Both the position numbers and the translations under genes were made by a program. From NCBI RefSeq assembly GCF_003550065.1, contig NZ_QXDC01000004.1, positions 372,001 to 436,000 on the forward strand: a stretch of 64,000 bases of DNA, given 5' to 3'. The DNA is from Hephaestia caeni (lineage in GTDB: Bacteria > Pseudomonadota > Alphaproteobacteria > Sphingomonadales > Sphingomonadaceae). The notes below the pieces were generated by a model, which saw nothing but the letters and a program-made list of their open reading frames with translations, was not told where the DNA came from and did not search any database. This document shows, piece after piece, positions 17,298-24,755 of the stretch (its first letter is position 1; each line of letters opens with the position of its first letter).

Positions 17298-19046
17298 ATG
17301 CAAGGCGTCCAGCGCAAACGACGGCAAGCGCGCATCGGCGCGGCGGCATTGGGGCTGGCATTCGCGGCGCTGCCCGCGCTCGCATCGTCGCCGGCGGCGC
17401 CTGCCGCTGCCCCCGTTCGATCTCCCGCGTCTGCGGAGCAAAGCCGGCCGAACTTCCTCGTCATCATGGGCGACGATATCGGTTATTCGGATATCGGCGC
17501 CTACGGCGGCAATATCGACACCCCCAATCTCGACGCGCTGGCGCAGCGTTCGATCCGCTTTTCCAACTTCTACAACATGTCGCGCTGCTGCCCGTCACGC
17601 GCGGCGCTGCTCACGGGGCGCTATCCGCATCGCGTGAACATGGCCGGCAACGGCACCAGCCTGTCGCTCGAAGTACCAACCGTCGCCGAGGAACTGCGCG
17701 ACGCCGGCTATGCGACATCGATGGTGGGCAAATGGCACCTCACCGCCGCGGTGCCGATCAAGGATTCGGCCGAGCATCTCAAATGGCTCAACCACCAAGC
17801 CTATTTCGATCGCGATTTCGGCGACAAGCGCACCTACCCGGCGGCGCGCGGATTCGATTATCACTGGGGGATCATCTGGGGGATCGCCGATTATTACGAC
17901 CCCTTCTCGCTGGTCGACAATTTCACGCCGGTGAAATCGGTCCCCAAGGGCTTCTACCTCACCGACGCGATCAGCGACCACGCGGTCGATCAGGTCCGGC
18001 AGCTCGGCAAGGGCAAGAAGCCCTTCATGATGTATCTCGCCTATACCGCGGCGCACTGGCCGCTGATGGCGCCCGAGGAGACGATCCAGAAATACATCCC
18101 GCGCTTCAGCAAGGGCTGGGACGCGCTGCGCAAGGAGCGCTACAAAAGACAAGTCGAACTCGGGCTGATCGCGCCCGGACCCGAACTGCCCGATCTGACC
18201 ACGGGCTATGCCGGCAACGCCGACATCGCCTGGGACAAGCTGACCCCCGAACAGCGCACGATCCAGATCCGGAAGATGGCCACCCACGCCGCGATGATCG
18301 AGATCATGGACAAGGGCATCGGCCGCGTCATCCAGGCGCTCAAGGATAGCGGCCAGTACGAGAACACCGTCATCATCTATCTCAACGACAACGGCGCCTC
18401 GCCCGAGATCATGACCCAGCCCGGGTATGACCGCCCAAGCGAGACGCGCGATGGCCGCACAATCGAATATGGCGAGTACCCGCAAGGCATCGGCACCGAG
18501 ACGACGATGGCCGGGATCGGCACGCACTGGGCGAGCGCGGCCAACACGCCGTGGCGCTGGTGGAAGCGCGAGCAATATCAGGGCGGCACGCACACGCCGT
18601 TCCTGATCAGTTGGCCCGGCCATATGGGCAACCGCGCGGGGACGATGAACACCGATGTCGCCGACATCGTCGACGTGACGCCGACGCTGCTCGATCTCGC
18701 GCACGTCACACCCGACACCAGCAAGCAGCCGATCGACGGCATCTCGATCGCCGGCGTGTTCAAGGGGCAGAAGATCGCGCGCGCCGCGCCGCTCTTCTTC
18801 GAGCATTACGGCGCGCGCGGCATCCTCGACGGGCGCTGGAAGCTCGTCTCGCTCGCGCCCGAGGGGCCGGAGCAAAAACGCAAGACCTATCGCCCGTGGC
18901 ATCTCTATGACATCGCCGCCGACCGTACCGAGATGCACGATCTGGCCGACGCGCATCCCGAGATCGTCGCGCGGCTCGATCGCGAATGGAAAGACTGGGC
19001 AAAAGACGTCGGCGCGCCGCATTACGACGAACCCGCCGAGAGCTGA
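17298..19046 (+). CDS. Secreted sulfatase 1 (S1 family, Cys type)
   Basis: A 582-residue alkaline-phosphatase-fold sulfatase. A signal peptide covers about residues 1-30. Metal ligands include Asp59-Asp60 in LVIMGDDIGYSD. The formylglycine site is Cys97 in RCCPSRAALLTGRYP, a proper CxPxR motif, and the catalytic lysine/histidine lie in VGKWHL. It removes sulfate esters from a polysaccharide or its oligomers in the periplasm or outside the cell, and needs the FGE encoded at 14055. The start has a GGGGAGGA site. It is divergent from the dehydratase. Confidence 0.92.
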   Translation: MQGVQRKRRQARIGAAALGLAFAALPALASSPAAPAAAPVRSPASAEQSRPNFLVIMGDDIGYSDIGAYGGNIDTPNLDALAQRSIRFSNFYNMSRCCPSRAALLTGRYPHRVNMAGNGTSLSLEVPTVAEELRDAGYATSMVGKWHLTAAVPIKDSAEHLKWLNHQAYFDRDFGDKRTYPAARGFDYHWGIIWGIADYYDPFSLVDNFTPVKSVPKGFYLTDAISDHAVDQVRQLGKGKKPFMMYLAYTAAHWPLMAPEETIQKYIPRFSKGWDALRKERYKRQVELGLIAPGPELPDLTTGYAGNADIAWDKLTPEQRTIQIRKMATHAAMIEIMDKGIGRVIQALKDSGQYENTVIIYLNDNGASPEIMTQPGYDRPSETRDGRTIEYGEYPQGIGTETTMAGIGTHWASAANTPWRWWKREQYQGGTHTPFLISWPGHMGNRAGTMNTDVADIVDVTPTLLDLAHVTPDTSKQPIDGISIAGVFKGQKIARAAPLFFEHYGARGILDGRWKLVSLAPEGPEQKRKTYRPWHLYDIAADRTEMHDLADAHPEIVARLDREWKDWAKDVGAPHYDEPAES

Positions 19047-19138
19047 CGGACAAAAAATGGGCGGTCGCTCGCGAGGGGCGGCCGCCCAGGCAATCAAGCC
19101 GCTGAGGAGAACATCGATTGCGGCTTGGGGGCTGGAAT

Positions 19139-20920
19139 TCAGTCGTCGGCGGATTTTTCTCCGACGTGAAACGCGATCTGCTGCCGCAGTGAGGGCGTGA
19201 TCTCGTCCATCGCCTCGGGGTGTTCGGGGATATTGCCGAAGCCCCAGTTCTGGCGCGGATTCTTGCCCAGATAGACGTCATAGGCCTCGACCCACGGATC
19301 GACGTAGCTCTTGGCGGCCCAATTATCCCACTCAGCCGCCATCTCGCGGACGCGCGCCGGGTTCGCCGCGGCGAGATCGCGGGTTTCGGATCGATCGCGC
19401 GACATATCGAAAAGCTGCCAGGGTCGGCTGTACCGGGCGACCAGTTTCCACTTGCCGTCGCGCACCGCGCGGTTGCCTTCATGCTCCCAGAAGATCGGCT
19501 TGTCGCGATGCAGCGCCTGCCCGCGAAAGGCGGGCGCGAAGCTGCGCCCCTGCATCGGAACGATCGCGTGGCCGTGGAAGGTCTTGGGATAGGTGGCCCC
19601 GCTGATCTCTACCAGCGTCGGCATCACGTCGATCAGATGGCCCGGCGCGCGCACGAAGCCGCCGTCGAGCTTCGGGTCGATCCCCTTGGGCCAATAGGCG
19701 ATCAGCGGCGTCGAGATGCCGCCTTCCTCGGTATAGTGTTTGAAATACTGGAACGGCGTGTTCTGTAGCGTCGCCCAGTTCATGCCCACGAAAGTGGTCG
19801 ATTTGGGGCCGCCCAGCACGCCTGCGTCCTTCAGCCGCCCGTCGGGGCCGCTCTCGGCATTGCCGCCATTGTCCGACATGAACAGGATGAGCGTGTTGTC
19901 GAGATCGCCCGACGCCTTCAGCCGGTCGATCAGCGTGCCGACCGCCTTGTCCATGCCGGTGATGTCGGCAGCATAGGTCGCCATGATCTTGTCGAAGCGA
20001 TCGCGCTGCTCGGGCGTGAGCTTGTCCCAATTATAGGTGTTGGGAAGCCGTCCGGGCAGCGTCTCGTCCGGGCCGACGATCCCCATCTTCTTCTGCCGCT
20101 CGAACCGGGCCTTGCGCAGTGCGTCCCAGCCTTGCGCATATTTGCCGCGGAATCGCGCGATCTCATCCTTCGGCGCCATCACCGGGAAGTGGACGTTGAC
20201 GAAGGGCAGATAGACGAAGAACGGCTTCTTCGCGTCGTCGGCCTGCTTGATGAACTTCGTCGTCCAATCGACGAACAGGTTGGAAGAATACCACTGCCCG
20301 GTGCCGACCTCGGGCGAATTGGCGCGCACCTTCTTGCCGTCGATGAAAAGATATTGGGCATTCTTCTGCACTTGGTTGGGCCAATAGATCTCCCCAACCG
20401 GCGAGGTGAGCGACCGGTCGAATCCGCGCTGCCACGGCCCCACGCCGTGCGACATGCCGAGGTGCCACTTGCCCGCCATCGCGGTAAAATAGCCCGCGCT
20501 GTGCATCACCTCGGGCAGCGTGACGACGCGATCGAGCAGCTTGCCGCGGATACCCATCGAGCCCGGCACCGAGATCGCCTCGAGATGGCCGAGCCCCGCC
20601 TGATGCGGATAGGTGCCGGTCAGCAGCGACGCGCGCGAACAGCTACAGCGTGCGGTGTTGTAGAATTGGGTGAAGCGCAGCCCGCCCGCGGCGAGCCGAT
20701 CGAGGTTGGGCGTCGGGATTTCACTCCCGAAGCTCGAAATGTCCGAAAACCCCATGTCGTCGACGAGGATCACGATGACATTGGGGCGCGCCGGCGCGGT
20801 TGCCGGAGCGGGGGCGGGCCGCGGCGTGCGCGCGGTCGCCGGTACCTGTGGCACCGTCAGCGCGGTCGCGCAGGCGAGTGCGGCCAGCCGCGTGGCTCGC
20901 TTGATCATCGATGCCGCCAT
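19139..20920 (-). CDS. Secreted sulfatase 2 with an atypical CxCxR site
   Basis: A 593-residue arylsulfatase-like protein with a signal peptide (residues 1-30) and the metal-binding VDDMGFSD. The active-site motif reads RCSCSRASLLTG: Cys92 is the residue expected to become formylglycine, but the usual Pro two places later is Cys94. The rest of the consensus, the Arg and LLTG, is intact, as are AGKWHLGM and LFMSDNGGNAE. This motif may still be modified by the local FGE, but that is not assured. The C-terminal part (ARYSRPWQLFDMSRDRSET) is typical of S1 sulfatases. Confidence 0.88.
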   Translation of the reverse strand: MAASMIKRATRLAALACATALTVPQVPATARTPRPAPAPATAPARPNVIVILVDDMGFSDISSFGSEIPTPNLDRLAAGGLRFTQFYNTARCSCSRASLLTGTYPHQAGLGHLEAISVPGSMGIRGKLLDRVVTLPEVMHSAGYFTAMAGKWHLGMSHGVGPWQRGFDRSLTSPVGEIYWPNQVQKNAQYLFIDGKKVRANSPEVGTGQWYSSNLFVDWTTKFIKQADDAKKPFFVYLPFVNVHFPVMAPKDEIARFRGKYAQGWDALRKARFERQKKMGIVGPDETLPGRLPNTYNWDKLTPEQRDRFDKIMATYAADITGMDKAVGTLIDRLKASGDLDNTLILFMSDNGGNAESGPDGRLKDAGVLGGPKSTTFVGMNWATLQNTPFQYFKHYTEEGGISTPLIAYWPKGIDPKLDGGFVRAPGHLIDVMPTLVEISGATYPKTFHGHAIVPMQGRSFAPAFRGQALHRDKPIFWEHEGNRAVRDGKWKLVARYSRPWQLFDMSRDRSETRDLAAANPARVREMAAEWDNWAAKSYVDPWVEAYDVYLGKNPRQNWGFGNIPEHPEAMDEITPSLRQQIAFHVGEKSADD

Positions 20921-21009
20921 ACGCCCCTCCCGATGCGCTCGCCGTGCGAGCGATGCTCATCCACGGTCCTTTGTCATTGCGATACGCCACGTATCGTCGA
21001 GGGTCAATG

Positions 21010-21023
21010 TTTATCATACAAAT
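21010..21023. promoter_or_regulatory. Candidate GntR operator upstream of sulfatase 2
   Basis: TTTATCATACAAAT lies 90-103 bp upstream of the sulfatase 2 start, in the 167-bp gap between sulfatases 2 and 3. It has the same TTATCATA core as the site at 22641. Confidence 0.5.
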
Positions 21024-21087
21024 AGGATACATTGAGGCCGAGCTGATACCGCCTCGCAAATCCCTTCTACGATTGCCCAAACAGTCG

Positions 21088-22560
21088 CTAACGCCACTCG
21101 GAATAGAAATGCGTGCCGTAATGCGCGTCGTCTGGCATCGGCACGTCGGTCAGCTTTTCGCCTTGCGCGATCCGCCACTCATCGATCCGGTCGCTCAGCG
21201 TCTTGCGGATGGCGGCATAAGCGGGATCGTCGGCAAGGTTGTGCGCTTCGTAAGGGTCGGCCTCCAGATCGTAGAGTTCGACCGGCGGGCGATGCTGGTA
21301 TCGGCGGACCAGTTCGGCCGCGCGCGCGTCGGTCTTCGCGCGCTCGACCCATGACGACCAGAAGCCGCGCTCGTCCCTGCCGTTGTTGGTCATCGCGTTG
21401 ACGTACATCTGCGACGCGTTGAGATTGACGATCAGCTTCCAACGGTCGGTGCGGATCGCGCGCATCGGCGAGCGGTTGAAGTTCTTGTCGCCGGTATGTG
21501 ATGCGAACACGACATCGCGGAAACTGTCCCGATCGCCCGTCAGCACGGGCAGGAAGCTCTTGCCGTCGATCCCCTGCGGGCTCGGTGCACCCGCGGCATC
21601 GAGCACGGTCGGCAGGAGGTCGGTCAGCGAGATCATCGCGTCGGTCGTGCGCCCTGCCGACACTCGCCCCGGCCACGCGGCGATGAACGGCACATGGATT
21701 CCCGGATCGTTGAGCGTCCATTTCGCGAACGGCAGTTGGGCACCGTGATCGACGGTGAAGACGAACAACGTGTCGTCCGCCTTGCCGTTGGTCGCGATCG
21801 AACGGCGCACCACTCCCACCTCGCGATCGAGGTCGCTCACATCGGTCAGATACGCCGCAAAGGCCGCGCGCATCTCGGGCGTATCGACGAAATTGGCGGG
21901 TAGCGTCAGCGTGGCCGGATCGTAGCTCGGCTCCTTCGCCCAGGGCACATGCGGCTGATACGACGCGACGAACAGCGCCAGCGGCACCTCGGGATCGCGC
22001 GTCGCGAACAGCGTCTCGACCGCCTCGAGATGGAGCCGGCTGAGGAGCGCCGCCTTCTTCTTGTCGGGATGGAAGGTCGACCCCGCCAGATATTCGAACG
22101 GGAAGTCGCGCGGCGGCCCGAAATCGGTCTTGCCCGCAACGACGACGCGATAGCCTTGCGCCTTCAGATAGGCGGGCAGCGTGCCGATATTGTCGAAGAT
22201 ACTGCTATGGTTGGAATGGGCGCCGTTGTGCATCGGGTAATCCCCGGTCAGCAGCGCCGAACGTGACGGCGTGCATGTGGGCGACGCGGCGAACGCACGC
22301 GTGAAGCGCGTGCCGTCGCTGGCGAGCCGATCGAGATGCGGCGTGCGCGCATCCTTGCTGCCGTTGGGGGCGATATCGGTCCAGCTCAGATCATCGGCGA
22401 TGAAGATGACGATATCGGGCCGGTCGGCGCGCGCCGCTGTTCCGATCCCGGCCGCCACGGCGATGTCCGGAAGCATCCCGCCCGCATAGGCAACCGCTGC
22501 GCCCGCGCCGAGCAGCGCCTTGCGCAGCATCGCCCTGCGGGTATCGCCTGCGCTCGTCAT
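21088..22560 (-). CDS. Secreted sulfatase 3 (S1 family, Tat-like signal)
   Basis: A 490-residue sulfatase. The N-terminus TRRAMLRKALLGAGAAVAYA has the look of a twin-arginine signal, so it may be exported folded, which would suit formylglycine formation in the cytoplasm. Metal ligands are in FIADDLSWTD, the formylglycine site is Cys96 in PTCTPSRSALLTGDYP, and the family blocks VVAGKTDFG and FTVDHGAQLPFAKW resemble heparan N-sulfatase-type (S1) enzymes. The ATG at 22560 is chosen because it starts the signal; a reading from 22647 would overlap the operator-like site upstream. Confidence 0.9.
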   Translation of the reverse strand: MTSAGDTRRAMLRKALLGAGAAVAYAGGMLPDIAVAAGIGTAARADRPDIVIFIADDLSWTDIAPNGSKDARTPHLDRLASDGTRFTRAFAASPTCTPSRSALLTGDYPMHNGAHSNHSSIFDNIGTLPAYLKAQGYRVVVAGKTDFGPPRDFPFEYLAGSTFHPDKKKAALLSRLHLEAVETLFATRDPEVPLALFVASYQPHVPWAKEPSYDPATLTLPANFVDTPEMRAAFAAYLTDVSDLDREVGVVRRSIATNGKADDTLFVFTVDHGAQLPFAKWTLNDPGIHVPFIAAWPGRVSAGRTTDAMISLTDLLPTVLDAAGAPSPQGIDGKSFLPVLTGDRDSFRDVVFASHTGDKNFNRSPMRAIRTDRWKLIVNLNASQMYVNAMTNNGRDERGFWSSWVERAKTDARAAELVRRYQHRPPVELYDLEADPYEAHNLADDPAYAAIRKTLSDRIDEWRIAQGEKLTDVPMPDDAHYGTHFYSEWR

Positions 22561-22638
22561 CCCCGTCTCCCAATCGCCCGCGCGCCATCGCGGTGCACCG
22601 GCTACCGGCATAAGCCCGGCTCGCCGAGGTGAAAAGAG

Positions 22639-22654
22639 ATTTATCATATAACAC
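22639..22654. promoter_or_regulatory. Candidate GntR operator upstream of sulfatase 3
   Basis: ATTTATCATATAACAC lies 79-94 bp upstream of the sulfatase 3 ATG. The core TTAT-CAT-ATAA is a palindrome with a 3-bp spacer, the best match of the set. It supports control by the GntR regulator at 8748. Confidence 0.55.
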
Positions 22655-22719
22655 TGATGCGCACCCGACGTGCGATGCCCGCATCCGGCGGGGATTCTTC
22701 CAAAAGGGCGCGTTTCCGC

Positions 22720-23736
22720 TCAGCCGCCGCGCAGCATCTGCATCACGAAGGCGCGGATACGGCCGTAATTGCCCTTGGCGAGCGGCCCGAGGATACCGTG
22801 CCGCTCCTCGGGCAGATGCGCGAGCGGATGGCCGTCGGGGCGGAATACGTAATGATCGAAAAAGGCGCGCCACGCGGCGCGTTCGGCGGGCGGGCGCTCG
22901 GCGATCGCGATCATCGTCAGCATCATCGTCGTCGCGGGCGCGTCTGGGCCGCTCGCAAACGCGTCCCACCAATAATTGACGAGCACGTTGACGGCATCGC
23001 GCGCCTCGACCTGATGCCACCACAATTTGGGCAGGTAGAGCGCGTCGCCTGGATCGAGATCGATCGTCACTGCGCGACCCTGCGCCGCCTCGAAGCGGGG
23101 ATAGCGCGGATCGCCGGCGTCCGCGCCCGGCGCCAGCGCCACCGGCTGCCCCGCCATCGTATGGTCGATCGGGCCGACATAGAGGTCGCCGATCGCATCG
23201 GGCGGGTAGAGCGTGAAGCGCCGCCGTCCCGCCACCACGCAGGCGACATTATCATAGGTGTCGTAATGGCAGGCAATCCGCGAGGCGGTCCCGAGCCAGA
23301 TGCGCGGGCGGACCGCGGGTGGCAGAAAGCGAAGCCGGTTCTCGTCGGCAAATCCCGGCAGCAGCGTGTCGGTCGGCACCGAGCCCATATAGATCGACCG
23401 CCCCTCGGGATCGTCGCCCGCGTCTTCGATACGCGACAGCAAGCCGCCGAGCCCCAGCGTCTCGCGCGCGAAATTGAAGCCGTCCGCCCCCTCCCCGTAA
23501 TGATAGCGGCCGGCGATACCGCGTTCGCCGACGAACGCCTGCCCGGTGGCGCCGCTATCGAAGCGCCGGAGATACGCGAACAACAAGGCCGTCGCGCCCT
23601 CCCCCGCACGCCGTGCGGGCCAGTCGCGGCAAGCCCCGCGCAGCACCACCGGTACGCAGGGTTCGGCGATCCGCGTTCTGAAGTCTCCCGCATCCGCGAT
23701 TGTATCGGCAGCGATTTCGCGCAGCGCCTCAGCCAT
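22720..23736 (-). CDS. Cupin-like (JmjC-type) Fe(II) oxygenase-fold protein
   Basis: A 338-residue cupin_8/JmjC-like protein. A candidate Fe(II)-binding triad is His157 and Asp159 (CHYDTYDN) with His241 (LPKLWWHQVEA). Such proteins are 2-oxoglutarate oxygenase relatives; the substrate is unknown. Its ATG overlaps the SapC gene stop by 8 bp, so the two are translationally coupled. In sphingomonads and Caulobacter this type of gene repeatedly accompanies SapC, a flavin halogenase and a TonB receptor, as here. Confidence 0.83.
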   Translation of the reverse strand: MAEALREIAADTIADAGDFRTRIAEPCVPVVLRGACRDWPARRAGEGATALLFAYLRRFDSGATGQAFVGERGIAGRYHYGEGADGFNFARETLGLGGLLSRIEDAGDDPEGRSIYMGSVPTDTLLPGFADENRLRFLPPAVRPRIWLGTASRIACHYDTYDNVACVVAGRRRFTLYPPDAIGDLYVGPIDHTMAGQPVALAPGADAGDPRYPRFEAAQGRAVTIDLDPGDALYLPKLWWHQVEARDAVNVLVNYWWDAFASGPDAPATTMMLTMIAIAERPPAERAAWRAFFDHYVFRPDGHPLAHLPEERHGILGPLAKGNYGRIRAFVMQMLRGG

Positions 23737-24415
23737 TGGACGGTCCGGCGGTCAGGCGCCGATTGCGGCGCTCGGCAAGCACCGGGATCTGCTTGAGCGA
23801 CCCGATCATCGTATAGGCCAGTTGCAGGTGCCCCTGCCGAAACAGATCGAGCACCGCCGCGTCATCGAGATCGTGCAGCGCATCAAGCCCGATCGAATAG
23901 AGTCCCTCCAGTCGCAACGTCTCGCCATCGTCGAACCGCAGCGAAATATCGATCGGTTCGATCAGCTTGTGGGCGAGCAACGCCGCGATGAACGCGTCGC
24001 TCTCCTCGACACCCACCGTCAATTGCCCGAGCACGCGCTGGATATGTCGCAGCAATCGGGCGGGCTGGCCGTCGTCGTCGAACAGTGCCTCGCCCTCGTC
24101 GCCGAAGCGGGAATGATGTGAATTGATTGCGATACCATTTTGAGAAACGAAGAAACCCTGCCGCGCGAGATCAAGCGGCTCGAACCGATCGATCGCACCC
24201 GACTCGATCGCAACGTTTTCGCCCGGCCTGAAGCCGCTCATCGCCCCTGCATAGAAGCGTCCCGTCGCCTGGTCCTTAGTCAGAACGACGGGGCGTGAGG
24301 CCGCCGCCGCCGCAAATTCGGACGGAACGATCTGCACGAAATGCGGCGTCGAAAGCCTTTTTCCCGCGCGCAATCGCCCATGATCGCGCGGATTGAGCAA
24401 TTCGAGATCGGCCAT
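23729..24415 (-). CDS. SapC family protein
   Basis: A 228-residue SapC-domain protein: NPRDHGRLR and FVQIVPSEF at the N-terminus, PVVLTKDQATGRFYAGAMSG, FVSQNGIAINSHHSRFGDEG (residues about 106-125) and LFRQGHLQLAYTMIGSL near the end. The name comes from a Campylobacter S-layer locus, but in alphaproteobacteria the role is unknown. The ATG at 24415 has an AGGAGGGG site. It is divergent from the TonB receptor and co-transcribed with the cupin gene. Confidence 0.85.
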   Translation of the reverse strand: MADLELLNPRDHGRLRAGKRLSTPHFVQIVPSEFAAAAASRPVVLTKDQATGRFYAGAMSGFRPGENVAIESGAIDRFEPLDLARQGFFVSQNGIAINSHHSRFGDEGEALFDDDGQPARLLRHIQRVLGQLTVGVEESDAFIAALLAHKLIEPIDISLRFDDGETLRLEGLYSIGLDALHDLDDAAVLDLFRQGHLQLAYTMIGSLKQIPVLAERRNRRLTAGPSNG

Positions 24416-24560
24416 TCGCTTCCCCTCCTGCGCGCCCATCGATCGCGGCGCCTCTTCATTCGGCGCGGCGACGCCGCCGCACCCCGCCCGGCATAAGGGG
24501 TTCGGACGCGCGCGCCAAGCACCCTGCCGGGGCCGGATAACAGTGTCTACAAGTAGCCCT

Positions 24561-24575
24561 TGATAGCGCTACCGA
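24561..24575. promoter_or_regulatory. Candidate LacI-family operator upstream of the TonB receptor
   Basis: TGATAGCGCTACCGA contains GATAGCGCTACC, a near-perfect 12-bp palindrome with the central CG-rich dyad typical of LacI-family operators. It is in the 340-bp gap between the divergent SapC and TonB receptor genes, about 180 bp before the receptor start. The rest of the gap has no gene. No LacI-type gene is in the window. Confidence 0.45.
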
Positions 24576-24755
24576 AAATAGATACGGTCACCAAACTGGA
24601 TTCGCGCCAGATGAATCGGGGAGGATGGCTGATGCCGTGTCGCGCCAGCGAAGGCCGCTCCATCATCGCCGCACGAATACCGCGCCGCCGAGGTGCGCAA
24701 AAATGCTGGCCGGCCCCGCCGGATCAGCGGTGATTTAAAAAGGGGTGGAGAGGAT

